Shown: in pieces, positions 1-7,243 of the stretch
Layout: every line of letters begins with the position of its first letter
Numbering within the stretch: position 1 is the stretch's first letter
Assembly: GCA_030833825.1 (NCBI GenBank)
Contig: JAURGL010000035.1
Coordinates: 1-14,420 of the forward strand
Length of the DNA: 14,420 nucleotides
DNA from: Vulcanococcus sp. SFB_649D_100_25
Lineage (GTDB): Bacteria > Cyanobacteriota > Cyanobacteriia > PCC-6307 > Cyanobiaceae
Direction: 5' to 3'
Notes under the pieces: generated by a model
What the model was told of the DNA's origin: nothing
Database searches by the model: none
Seen by the model: only the letters and a program-made list of their open reading frames with translations
Translations under genes and position numbers: made by a program

Positions 1-2
1 TC

Positions 3-782
3 GAAGCCTGGGCTCTCGAGGTCGGACTCACCCCCCGGCAGCTGAAACGGGAGCTGAAGCTCGCCGAGCGCGCTGGCGAGAAGATGGTGACGGCCAACTT
101 GCGGCTGGTGGTGAGCCTGGCGCGCCGCATCAGTCATCGGCAGCTGGATTTGGACGATCTCGTGCAGGAAGGCACCTTGGGCTTGATTCGCGCCGTGGAG
201 CGCTTTGACCCCACCCGCGGCTACCGGTTCTCTACCTATGCGGTCTGGTGGATCCGGGAAGCGATGAACCGGGCCGTGCAACAGCAACGCCGCACGATTC
301 GGCTACCGATGCACATGCAGGATCGCCTGCAGCGCCTGCGCCGCTGCCAGCAGGAGCTGCGGCAGATGCTCGGGCGCGAACCGAACCTTGAGGAATTGGC
401 CGAGGCCACCGAGCTCAAACCGCTCGATATCCGCGAGGCCCTGTTTCGGGCTCAAGAGCCCCTCAGCCTCGACAGCAGCCATGGCAGCGACGACGAGCTG
501 CGGCTGATGGACGCCCTGCGCTGCGGGGCGGAACTGCCGAACGACCGGCTCACCGCCCAGCACCTTCAGAAGGATCTGGTCGCCTTGCTCGAAGAGCTGC
601 CCGAGCAGGAGGCCGAGCTGCTGCGGCTTCGCTACGGCATCAATCAGCCCGAACCGATGAACCTCAGTGCCGTCGCCCGCCAGATGGGGCTCAGCCGCGA
701 TCAGGCCCGCGGGATGGAGCGACGGGCCAACGCCGCCATGCGCAACCTGTCGGATCGGGTGATCGACTATCTAGAGGCCTGA
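3..782 (+). CDS. Sigma-70 family RNA polymerase sigma factor, group 2 (5' end outside the window)
   Basis: This is an alternative (group 2) sigma factor that would direct RNA polymerase to a subset of promoters. The reading frame is open from base 3 with no stop, and the residues before the ATG at 84 (ending LAERAGEKMVTANLRL) are typical sigma sequence, so that ATG is internal and the gene begins before base 1. Visible parts, in order, are region 2.1 (ANLRLVVSLARR), regions 2.2-2.4 (DLVQEGTLGLIRAVERFD, then YRFSTYAVWWIREAMNRAV), region 3 (RTIRLPMHMQDRLQ ... EPNLEELAEAT), region 4.1 (LPEQEAELLRLRYGI) and a region 4.2 helix-turn-helix (LSAVARQMGLSRDQARGMERRA). The N-terminal region is missing, so SigB/C/D/E-type subclass cannot be settled. 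It ends 10 bases before bioA on the same strand, so co-transcription is possible; no functional link is evident. Confidence 0.93.
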   Translation, partial: EAWALEVGLTPRQLKRELKLAERAGEKMVTANLRLVVSLARRISHRQLDLDDLVQEGTLGLIRAVERFDPTRGYRFSTYAVWWIREAMNRAVQQQRRTIRLPMHMQDRLQRLRRCQQELRQMLGREPNLEELAEATELKPLDIREALFRAQEPLSLDSSHGSDDELRLMDALRCGAELPNDRLTAQHLQKDLVALLEELPEQEAELLRLRYGINQPEPMNLSAVARQMGLSRDQARGMERRANAAMRNLSDRVIDYLEA

Positions 783-792
783 CACGTCATCC

Positions 793-2064
793 ATGAGCTG
801 GCACCCCCACCTCTGGCACCCCACCACCCAGGTGGCCAGCAGCCCAGCCCCGCTAGCGGTAAAACAGGCGCGCGGGTGCGTGCTGGAGCTCAGGGACGGA
901 CGCCACCTCATTGACGCCATTAGCAGTTGGTGGGTGACCCTGCATGGTCACGCCGAGCCGGCAATCGCCGCGGCCATCGCCAGGCAGGCCCAAGAGCTGG
1001 AGCAGGTAATCTTCGCCAACTTCAGCCATGCCCCCGCCGAACAGCTGGCCACCCGTCTGGCCGCCCTCACCGGACTGGAGCGCCTGTTCTTCTCCGACAA
1101 CGGCTCCACCGCCGTTGAGGTCGCCCTGAAGATGGCCTGGCAGTGGTGGCGCAATCAAGGCAGTGCCCGCAGCCAGCTAATTGCCTTTGAAGGCGCCTAT
1201 CACGGCGACACCTTCGGGGCGATGGCGCTGGGGGATCGCTCCATCTTCACGGCCCCCTACGACGACCTTCTGTTCGACGTCTCCCGCATCAGCTGGCCAC
1301 ACACCCACTGGGGTGATCACGACCTGGAGACGCGGGAGAACAAGGCCTTACAGGAGCTGGAGAAGGCCCTGGCCACCCCGACCGCGGCCGTGATCCTGGA
1401 ACCCCTGATCCAGGGGGCCTCAGGGATGCTGATGGTGCGCCCGTCTTTCCTGCGAGCTGTGCAGGAGCGGGTTCACGCCAGTGGGGCCCTGTTGATCGCC
1501 GATGAGGTCATGACTGGATTCGGACGCACAGGGGCCCTCTTCGCCAGCCAACGCTCAGGGATCCAACCGGATCTGATCGCCCTCTCCAAAGGCCTCACCG
1601 GAGGCTTTTTGCCCATGGGGGGAACCATGGCGAGTGAGCGGATCTACCAGGGCTTCATCAGCGAGAACGCGTCCCAAACGTTTTTCCACGGCCACAGCTT
1701 CACCGCCAATCCGCTTGGCTGTGCGGCGGCCCTGGCCAGCCTCGATCTCCTGCAACAGAACCCCGAGCGCTACCAGCAGTTCGAATCACGCCACACGCCC
1801 CTGCTTGAGGAGTTGGCCCAACAAAAGGCCGTGAAACGGGTTCGTTGTCTCGGCACCGTGGCTGCCTTTGAACTGGATGCCGGCAGCACCAGTTACCTCA
1901 ACCCGATTGGCAAACAACTGCAGCAACACTGCATCGACCAAGGGGTTTACATCCGGCCCCTGGGCAACGTGGTCTATCTGCTGCCACCCCTCTCGATTAG
2001 CGATGGGCAACTGCAGCAGTGCTACAGCGCCATCGGCTCCGGCATCAAGGCACTTACGGACTGA
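793..2064 (+). CDS. bioA: Adenosylmethionine-8-amino-7-oxononanoate aminotransferase (DAPA synthase)
   Basis: BioA is the PLP enzyme that moves the amino group of S-adenosylmethionine to KAPA to make DAPA, the step before dethiobiotin synthetase in biotin synthesis. At 423 residues it has the usual length of this class III aminotransferase. Visible motifs are the N-terminal SSWWVTLHGH, GAYHGDT with Tyr136, IADEVMTGFGRTG with the PLP-ring Asp237, and SKGLTGG with Lys266 as the Schiff-base lysine. These sit about eight residues before the E. coli BioA positions I recall (Tyr144, Asp245, Lys274), which separates it from other class III aminotransferases. The ATG at 793 follows the sigma-factor stop by 10 bases; no strong Shine-Dalgarno is seen. 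No other bio gene lies in the window. Its stop is one base from the stop of the convergent cupS. Confidence 0.93.
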   Translation: MSWHPHLWHPTTQVASSPAPLAVKQARGCVLELRDGRHLIDAISSWWVTLHGHAEPAIAAAIARQAQELEQVIFANFSHAPAEQLATRLAALTGLERLFFSDNGSTAVEVALKMAWQWWRNQGSARSQLIAFEGAYHGDTFGAMALGDRSIFTAPYDDLLFDVSRISWPHTHWGDHDLETRENKALQELEKALATPTAAVILEPLIQGASGMLMVRPSFLRAVQERVHASGALLIADEVMTGFGRTGALFASQRSGIQPDLIALSKGLTGGFLPMGGTMASERIYQGFISENASQTFFHGHSFTANPLGCAAALASLDLLQQNPERYQQFESRHTPLLEELAQQKAVKRVRCLGTVAAFELDAGSTSYLNPIGKQLQQHCIDQGVYIRPLGNVVYLLPPLSISDGQLQQCYSAIGSGIKALTD

Positions 2065-2065
2065 A

Positions 2066-2467
2066 TCAGCCCGGCAGGATCACCCGATCGATCACATGCA
2101 CCACGCCGTTGTCGCACACCACATCGGCGTTCACAACGGTGGCGTTCTTCACCTCGAAAGGATCCTGGCTGCGGATCGGAATCGGGGCCCCCTCCAGGCT
2201 CTCCCAGTTGTCTTGGGCGACAAGTTGCTCGCGGCTGTAGGCACCTGAGAGCACGTGATATTTGAGGATTCGCGCCAATTGCGGCGGGTTATCCACCAAG
2301 GTCTGCACGGTGCCCGGCGGCAGCGCGGCAAACGCGTCATCCACCGGAGCAAAGACCGTGAAGGGACCAGGCCCCTCCAGGGCCCCGCGCAGACCAGCGG
2401 CATCCACAGCGGCCAGAAGGGTGTTGAACGCCCCCACGGAGGCAGCCGTTTCAAGAATCGAAGCCAT
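2066..2467 (-). CDS. cupS: Fasciclin (FAS1) domain protein, probable CupS subunit of the NDH-1MS CO2-uptake complex
   Basis: This 133-residue protein is a single FAS1 domain. It has the H1-type motif FTVFAPVDDAFAALP, a central YHVLSG, and the terminal NGVVHVIDRVILP. It has no signal peptide or membrane segment, so it should be cytoplasmic, unlike most secreted fasciclins. In cyanobacteria with the inducible NDH-1MS complex, the fourth gene of the ndhF3-ndhD3-cupA operon encodes CupS, a small soluble subunit with a fasciclin fold. The position here, directly after the CupA-like gene, and the length both fit. Its ATG at 2467 shares a base with the preceding stop (TGATG), which predicts translational coupling. 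Its exact role in the complex is not established to my knowledge. The alternative is an unrelated FAS1 protein, which the context makes less likely. Confidence 0.82.
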   Translation of the reverse strand: MASILETAASVGAFNTLLAAVDAAGLRGALEGPGPFTVFAPVDDAFAALPPGTVQTLVDNPPQLARILKYHVLSGAYSREQLVAQDNWESLEGAPIPIRSQDPFEVKNATVVNADVVCDNGVVHVIDRVILPG

Positions 2468-3771
2468 CAGCGGTAGTCCTGGGATTGAATGTCGCTCAAG
2501 CGAGCTTCCGGCCGCAGGAAGCGGTCCATCTGGGCTTCAAAGAAGCGCCGATTCGCCATCAGATGCTCGGGGTTCGTGTCGTCGAGCGGATAAAGCAGCG
2601 CGCAGCGCAGCGCCTGAATCACCGCTGAGGTCACGTTGTACATCGAGCGCTGGAAGGTGATGCCTAGCTGAATCAGCTCGTCTTCTTCCCCGCGTTTGTG
2701 CTGCTTGTAGAGATCTTTGAGATAGGGCGGCAGGAAATGCAGCATGTCCTGCATCAGCAAGGTGGGAGGAATCCCGGCGGAGCCCACAGGAAACACATCG
2801 GCGTAAAGAATCCCGTAGTGGAAGTCGGCTTGGTCAGGGGGGACCTGCTGGGCCTGGGCGTTGTAGCGCTTGGTTCCACGGAAGGGTGAGGTGCGATAAA
2901 CCACCGCCTCCACATACGGGAGAGCCGCTTCATAGAGCCAAGTAAATCCTTCGCTCTTGGGGATGATCTCGTAGCACTCCTCACCGATGTAGAGGTGGTG
3001 ATAGATCGGCCGGCCGGCAACGGCGAAGATCCCATTCACCAGAAAATCCATGGCTTCAGGGACTGAGCTGAGCTTGCCCTCGTCATAGAGGTCGCTCATC
3101 TCGAAGAACACAGGAGCCATCACCTCCCAGAACAAGCCGAGGTTGGCGGTGTAGCTGAGCTGCCGCACCTGCTCCAGAAACATGTCCGGGAACAGGGCAT
3201 ACAAAGCCAGCATCAAGGGATTGCGTTTGAAGTAGGCCTTGATCGCCCGATCAGCGTTGGCCTTGTAGGCGTCGCTCTCCAAATAGTCGTTGAAGCGCCC
3301 GCCCATGCCCTGATGCCAGAGCATCGCCTGCATGCAGGCCTCGGCGAACTCCATATTCACGCGGTCATGCCAGAGGTGATGCAGCAGCTTTGGCATCCGC
3401 ACGGTTTCGCCGCGCTCCATGAACTCCAGCAGTTCCGGATGCGCCTTCTCCGTGCCACGCCAGATGCGCAGTTTGGATTGATCACCCGCATAGCTGTTGG
3501 GGCGATCCAGATACTCCTTCGAGATGAAGTATTTGAAAGCCGGCAGCGGTTTGAGAAAAACCCGCTCCGCGATGTAGAGCAGATCGCGCCAATAGAAATC
3601 CATTGGCACCGCATAGGCCTTGTAGATCCCGATGATCTGCTTGAGGTTCTCTGGGGTGTCCGGCAGCATCGATCCACCAGCTTCCAGCCGATGGATCACA
3701 TCGGCGAAACGGTGGGTGGACGGGGGAATCAACGGAGCCTGGATGCGCTCCTGAGTAGCGGAGGAGGTCAT
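2467..3771 (-). CDS. cupA: CO2 hydration protein, CupA/ChpY type (ChpX/CupB less likely)
   Basis: This is the carbonic-anhydrase-like subunit that couples CO2 hydration to proton pumping in cyanobacterial NDH-1 CO2-uptake complexes, acting on the cytoplasmic side of the thylakoid. It is 434 residues long, soluble, and belongs to the ChpXY family. Near the N-terminus it reads FADVIHRLEAGG and LPDTPENLKQIIGIYKAY. The cluster LLHHLWHDR (His131, His132, His135, Arg137) is the best candidate for the metal or proton-transfer site. Other conserved stretches are GRPIYHHLYIGEECYEIIP and GIPPTLLMQDMLHFLPPYL. Length and the segment HPELLEFMERGET (residues 111-123) fit CupA/ChpY better than the shorter CupB/ChpX sequences I remember, and the CupS-like gene downstream supports this. 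A tree would be needed to be sure. Its ATG overlaps the ndhD stop in an ATGA. Confidence 0.85.
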   Translation of the reverse strand: MTSSATQERIQAPLIPPSTHRFADVIHRLEAGGSMLPDTPENLKQIIGIYKAYAVPMDFYWRDLLYIAERVFLKPLPAFKYFISKEYLDRPNSYAGDQSKLRIWRGTEKAHPELLEFMERGETVRMPKLLHHLWHDRVNMEFAEACMQAMLWHQGMGGRFNDYLESDAYKANADRAIKAYFKRNPLMLALYALFPDMFLEQVRQLSYTANLGLFWEVMAPVFFEMSDLYDEGKLSSVPEAMDFLVNGIFAVAGRPIYHHLYIGEECYEIIPKSEGFTWLYEAALPYVEAVVYRTSPFRGTKRYNAQAQQVPPDQADFHYGILYADVFPVGSAGIPPTLLMQDMLHFLPPYLKDLYKQHKRGEEDELIQLGITFQRSMYNVTSAVIQALRCALLYPLDDTNPEHLMANRRFFEAQMDRFLRPEARLSDIQSQDYR

Positions 3772-5261
3772 GCGGGAAGCTCGGTGGACTGGGCGGGGGC
3801 CATGGCAATCACCGTGACTGCCTCGCTGGAGCGCAAGGCAAGCGGCGCGGTGGCCGATTCACTGAATCCGGTCAGCGCCGGGGGCCAAAGACCGGCCAAC
3901 AGCACAAGGGCTGAGAGCACAAGGGCTGGAATGCGTTCACCCCAGCTGGTGCCAACCCAATCGGCCCGGGCGTTATCCAACCGCCCAAAACCCACCCGGT
4001 TGAACAGACGCACGGCATACACAGCCGTGAGACCCGATGCCAGGAGGCACACCAACGTGGGCCAGGGATAGGCCACCCAGCTGCCCTCAAACACCAGCAG
4101 TTCAGCTACAAAGCCAGCCAGACCAGGGACACCGGCAGCGGCCATCAGGGCCACCAGCATCAGACCGAGGGTGAAGGGCAGTCCCCGTTGGGGATTGAGC
4201 AAACCGGAAAGTTCGGGGATAGCACTGGTTCCGGTCTTGCTCTCAATCAGGCCCACCAGGCAGAACAGCAGGGCAATGATCAAGCCATGGGCGAGCATCT
4301 GGGCGATCACCCCCTGCAGGCTCAGAGGAGTAGCGGCCGCGAGGGCCAGTAGCAGCATCCCCATGTGGCCAAGGGAGCTGTAGGCCACCAAACGACGCAT
4401 CTCCATCTGGACAATCGCGTTCAGGGCTCCATAGATGGCACTGATCGCCCCCAAGGCTGCTAACCACGGGGCCCAGACAGTCCAGGCATCCGGGAGGAAG
4501 CCCACCCCAAAGCGAAGCAGTCCATAGGCCCCGAGCTTGGAGACCGCCCCGCTCAGGAGCATCGCCACCGGGGTCGGGGCCTGGCTGTAGGTCAGGGGCT
4601 GCCAGCCATGCAGGGGGACCACAGGGAGCTTCAGACCAAAGGCCAAAAGCACGAGGGCAAGGATCCAGCGCTGCTGGTCAGGGCTGAGGTTGTGATCGCT
4701 CAGGGCGGCAAAGCTGAAATCCAGACCATTCGGCTGGAGCCATCCCAGGGCGAGGACCGCCAACAACAGAGCGACCCCTGAAACGGCTCCGTAGGTCAGG
4801 AAACGGATCGCTGCACCGGCACGCCGCTCTCCGCCCCAGATGGCCACCAAAAGGGTGGTGGGAATCAGGATCAGCTCGTAGGCCAGCAGAAACAGCAGGG
4901 CATTACGGGCCAGGAACGAGCCCATCAGGCCAAGGTTGGTGGCCAGCAACAGCGGGAAGAACAGGCGGGGCCGGCTCTGATCGACGGGTGCCGCCAGCAC
5001 GGCCATGGCTGTCAGAAGGGCGGCCAGCAGCACCAATGGCAGGCTGAGCCCATCGAGGCCGAGCTCAAGCCGGAGTCCCAAACGGGGCAACCAGCTGAAG
5101 GAGAGATCCGCCATCGGATGGCGCCACAGCCACAGGCCCAAAAGAAGCTGCCCAAGGGGCGCCACCAAGGCACCGCGCCGCAACCAGGGTGATCCACTGG
5201 GCAGCAGTGGCAACAGCACACCCGCCAGCAGCGGGAGCAATGGGAGCAATAGGAGGGTCAT
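3768..5261 (-). CDS. ndhD3: NDH-1 membrane subunit NdhD, CO2-uptake type (NdhD3-like)
   Basis: NdhD is an antiporter-like proton-pumping membrane subunit of NDH-1, related to NuoM and Mrp. In this operon type it belongs to the CO2-uptake module rather than the respiratory one. The protein is about 497 residues with roughly 14 hydrophobic segments. The key charged residues of the family are visible: Glu130 in LLFLLAYELILIPTT, Lys212 in FGLKLPVVPLHGW, His219, and Lys243 in SGAVSKLGAYGLLRFG (numbered with one extra N-terminal residue). The start is ambiguous: GTG at 5264 is followed at once by ATG at 5261, and GAAGAG lies about 9 bases upstream of the ATG, so I chose ATG. It begins 10 bases after the ndhF stop and overlaps cupA by four bases (ATGA). 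D3 rather than D4 is inferred from the operon content. Confidence 0.88.
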   Translation of the reverse strand: MTLLLLPLLPLLAGVLLPLLPSGSPWLRRGALVAPLGQLLLGLWLWRHPMADLSFSWLPRLGLRLELGLDGLSLPLVLLAALLTAMAVLAAPVDQSRPRLFFPLLLATNLGLMGSFLARNALLFLLAYELILIPTTLLVAIWGGERRAGAAIRFLTYGAVSGVALLLAVLALGWLQPNGLDFSFAALSDHNLSPDQQRWILALVLLAFGLKLPVVPLHGWQPLTYSQAPTPVAMLLSGAVSKLGAYGLLRFGVGFLPDAWTVWAPWLAALGAISAIYGALNAIVQMEMRRLVAYSSLGHMGMLLLALAAATPLSLQGVIAQMLAHGLIIALLFCLVGLIESKTGTSAIPELSGLLNPQRGLPFTLGLMLVALMAAAGVPGLAGFVAELLVFEGSWVAYPWPTLVCLLASGLTAVYAVRLFNRVGFGRLDNARADWVGTSWGERIPALVLSALVLLAGLWPPALTGFSESATAPLALRSSEAVTVIAMAPAQSTELPA

Positions 5262-5271
5262 CACGGTCTCT

Positions 5272-7158
5272 TCAACGGGACAACAGCCAGGCGGCCATCA
5301 ACAGGACCCCAAGCACCAGCGAAAGGGCGTAGGTCTGGGAGCGGCCGTTGGTGGTGAAGCTGAGGCGCCGCGCACTTCCCATGGCCGCAGCACCGGTACC
5401 GCTGCTGAAGCCATCCACCAGCTGCAGATCACTCCAGGCGCTGAAGCGGGCCAGCACCAGGACCAGGGCCACCACGGTGCGGTGATAAAAGGCCTCGGTG
5501 TGCATGTCCTCGGCCAGCCAGTGCTGGAGACCCCCAAGGCCCGAGGGGAGCTCCGCCAGGGGATGGGGACGCAGATAAAACCAGGCGGAACTACCTGCCC
5601 CAATCAGGGTCGAGGCCACCAGGGGCCAGGCCAAAGGCCCCCACCCAGGTAGGGGAGACAGCTTGTAGACCCCCACCTGCACCAGCAGCTGCGGGATGTG
5701 CAGCACCAGTCCCATCAGCAGCAGGGTGGGGAGGACCATTAACCACAACACCTCCGGGGAGCGGGCCGTGAATGGCGTGGGCTTCCCGCCCCAGATCAGG
5801 CCAAACACCCGAAGCAGGCAGGCGCTCAGCAGGGCATTGCTGATCAGAACCACCCCCCCGAGCACCCAGGGAAGGCGACTGCTGGCGGCCAGCTCCAGCA
5901 GTTCCCGCAGGGCTGCAAAACCACCGAAGGGGGGGAGCCCCATTAACCCAGCGGCGCCCACCAGAAAGGCAATCCCAACCAGCGGCCGTCGGCTCCAGAG
6001 CCCGCCCAGCTGGGTGAGGTCCTGGGTGACATTGCTGATCACGATGGTCCCCACCGCCATCAGCATCAGGGCCATCGGCAGGGGATACACCAACAGGAGG
6101 TGATCCGCCACGCTGATGCCACCGAGGCCGACGGCGACAAACAACAGACCCAGCCAGCTGCTCACCAGGAAGCTGAGCGATCGCTTCACATCGATCTGCC
6201 CCAGAGCGATCAAGGCCGCCACAAGAGCGGTGGTCCCACCGACCACCACCAGGACTCCCTGAACCAGGGGGCTGAGTTCAATCAGCGGTTCCAGGCGCAG
6301 CAGCACCCAGGCGCCGCCAATCACCACCACGGAATTGCGCAGCACCGTCGAGGGCAAGGGACTCTCCATCGCCTCATCCAGCCAGAGGTGCAGCGGGATC
6401 TGGGCGCATTTGCCCATGGGGCCGGCGATCAGGGCCAGCAGGATCAGTTGGAATCCAGCAGGCAGAGGCTGCCCGTTGTTGGTCAGATCCGCAGCCCAGC
6501 CCTGAAGGCCATGAAAGTTCCAGGTGCCGGTGATCGGCAGCAGGGCAATCACACCTGCCAGAAGGATCAGGTCGCCGATGCGCTTGGTGAGGAAGGCATC
6601 ACGGGCCCCCTTCACCACCAGGGACTGGTTGTACCAGGTGCCGACGATCACATAGGTGCCCACGGTGAGGAGCTCCAACAGCACGTAGCTGAAGAAGACC
6701 GAGTCCGTCAGGACCAGACCGCAGAGGCCGGCCTCAAAAAAACTGAGGGCCCCAAAAAAGCGGGGCCAACCCCAGTCCATCTCCAGGTAGCCGATCGCGT
6801 AGATCTGCACCAGCACGTGCAGACCGGTGATGACGGTCATCGCGATCAGGCCCGGCTCGGTCACCAGGCCGTCGAAGCCGATGCGCAGGCCAGCGGTCTG
6901 AAGCCACGTCCACTGGAAGCTCGGCGGGGCATAGATCGCCGCTGCACCGGCCGCTGAATTGCTGTGCAGACCAATCAGAGCCAGCAGGCTGTGACTGAAG
7001 GCGACCGACACCATCACCAAGTTCACGTAGCCCGAGGGTCGGGGCCCCGTGCGGGAGATCAGTCCCGGTGACCAAAGCAGGCTGAACAGGGCCCCCAGCA
7101 GGGGGTAGAGAGGCACCAACCAGGCCGTACCAAGCCAGGACACGGTGAACACGTGCAA
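5272..7158 (-). CDS. ndhF3: NDH-1 membrane subunit NdhF, CO2-uptake type (NdhF3-like)
   Basis: NdhF is the NuoL-like distal proton-pumping subunit of NDH-1. The F3/F4 forms replace NdhF1 in complexes that hydrate CO2. The 628-residue protein has many transmembrane segments, family glutamate Glu162 in FSYVLLELLTVGTYV, and the signature PMGKCAQIPLHLWLDEAMESP with Lys250 and His257. The following PLPSTVLRNSVVVIGGAW differs from the TPVSALIHAATMV of respiratory NuoL/NdhF1, as expected for the CO2-uptake branch. There is no ATG near the N-terminus: TTG at 7158, GTG at 7152 and GTG at 7143 are all possible, and no clear Shine-Dalgarno decides. I give the longest. It is the first gene of the operon; the 85 bases upstream to the KimA-like gene must hold any operon promoter. 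Confidence 0.88.
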   Translation of the reverse strand: MHVFTVSWLGTAWLVPLYPLLGALFSLLWSPGLISRTGPRPSGYVNLVMVSVAFSHSLLALIGLHSNSAAGAAAIYAPPSFQWTWLQTAGLRIGFDGLVTEPGLIAMTVITGLHVLVQIYAIGYLEMDWGWPRFFGALSFFEAGLCGLVLTDSVFFSYVLLELLTVGTYVIVGTWYNQSLVVKGARDAFLTKRIGDLILLAGVIALLPITGTWNFHGLQGWAADLTNNGQPLPAGFQLILLALIAGPMGKCAQIPLHLWLDEAMESPLPSTVLRNSVVVIGGAWVLLRLEPLIELSPLVQGVLVVVGGTTALVAALIALGQIDVKRSLSFLVSSWLGLLFVAVGLGGISVADHLLLVYPLPMALMLMAVGTIVISNVTQDLTQLGGLWSRRPLVGIAFLVGAAGLMGLPPFGGFAALRELLELAASSRLPWVLGGVVLISNALLSACLLRVFGLIWGGKPTPFTARSPEVLWLMVLPTLLLMGLVLHIPQLLVQVGVYKLSPLPGWGPLAWPLVASTLIGAGSSAWFYLRPHPLAELPSGLGGLQHWLAEDMHTEAFYHRTVVALVLVLARFSAWSDLQLVDGFSSGTGAAAMGSARRLSFTTNGRSQTYALSLVLGVLLMAAWLLSR

Positions 7159-7243
7159 GGTGCCGGAAAGTTAGGGATCAGGACTCAGCGATTGGGTGTG
7201 ATGGCCCAAAGGCGTTACTGATCACCAGCTCAAGACCCGCTTA
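7159..7243 (-). promoter_or_regulatory. Candidate promoter/operator region of the ndhF-ndhD-cupA-cupS operon
   Basis: These 85 bases are the only gap between the KimA-like gene and the CO2-uptake operon. I see a palindromic TGATCA at 7219-7224, an inverted repeat GTGAT (7198-7202) / ATCAC (7221-7225), and another GATCAG at 7176-7181. LysR-type regulators (CcmR/NdhR, CmpR) control such operons in other cyanobacteria and bind short inverted repeats, so this is a plausible operator. I cannot identify a convincing -35/-10 pair, nor a terminator for the gene upstream. Confidence 0.35.

Noticed and set aside
84..782. Sigma factor as a complete 232-residue gene starting at ATG 84
   Set aside because: The same frame continues upstream to the window edge with typical sigma sequence, so the ATG is internal.
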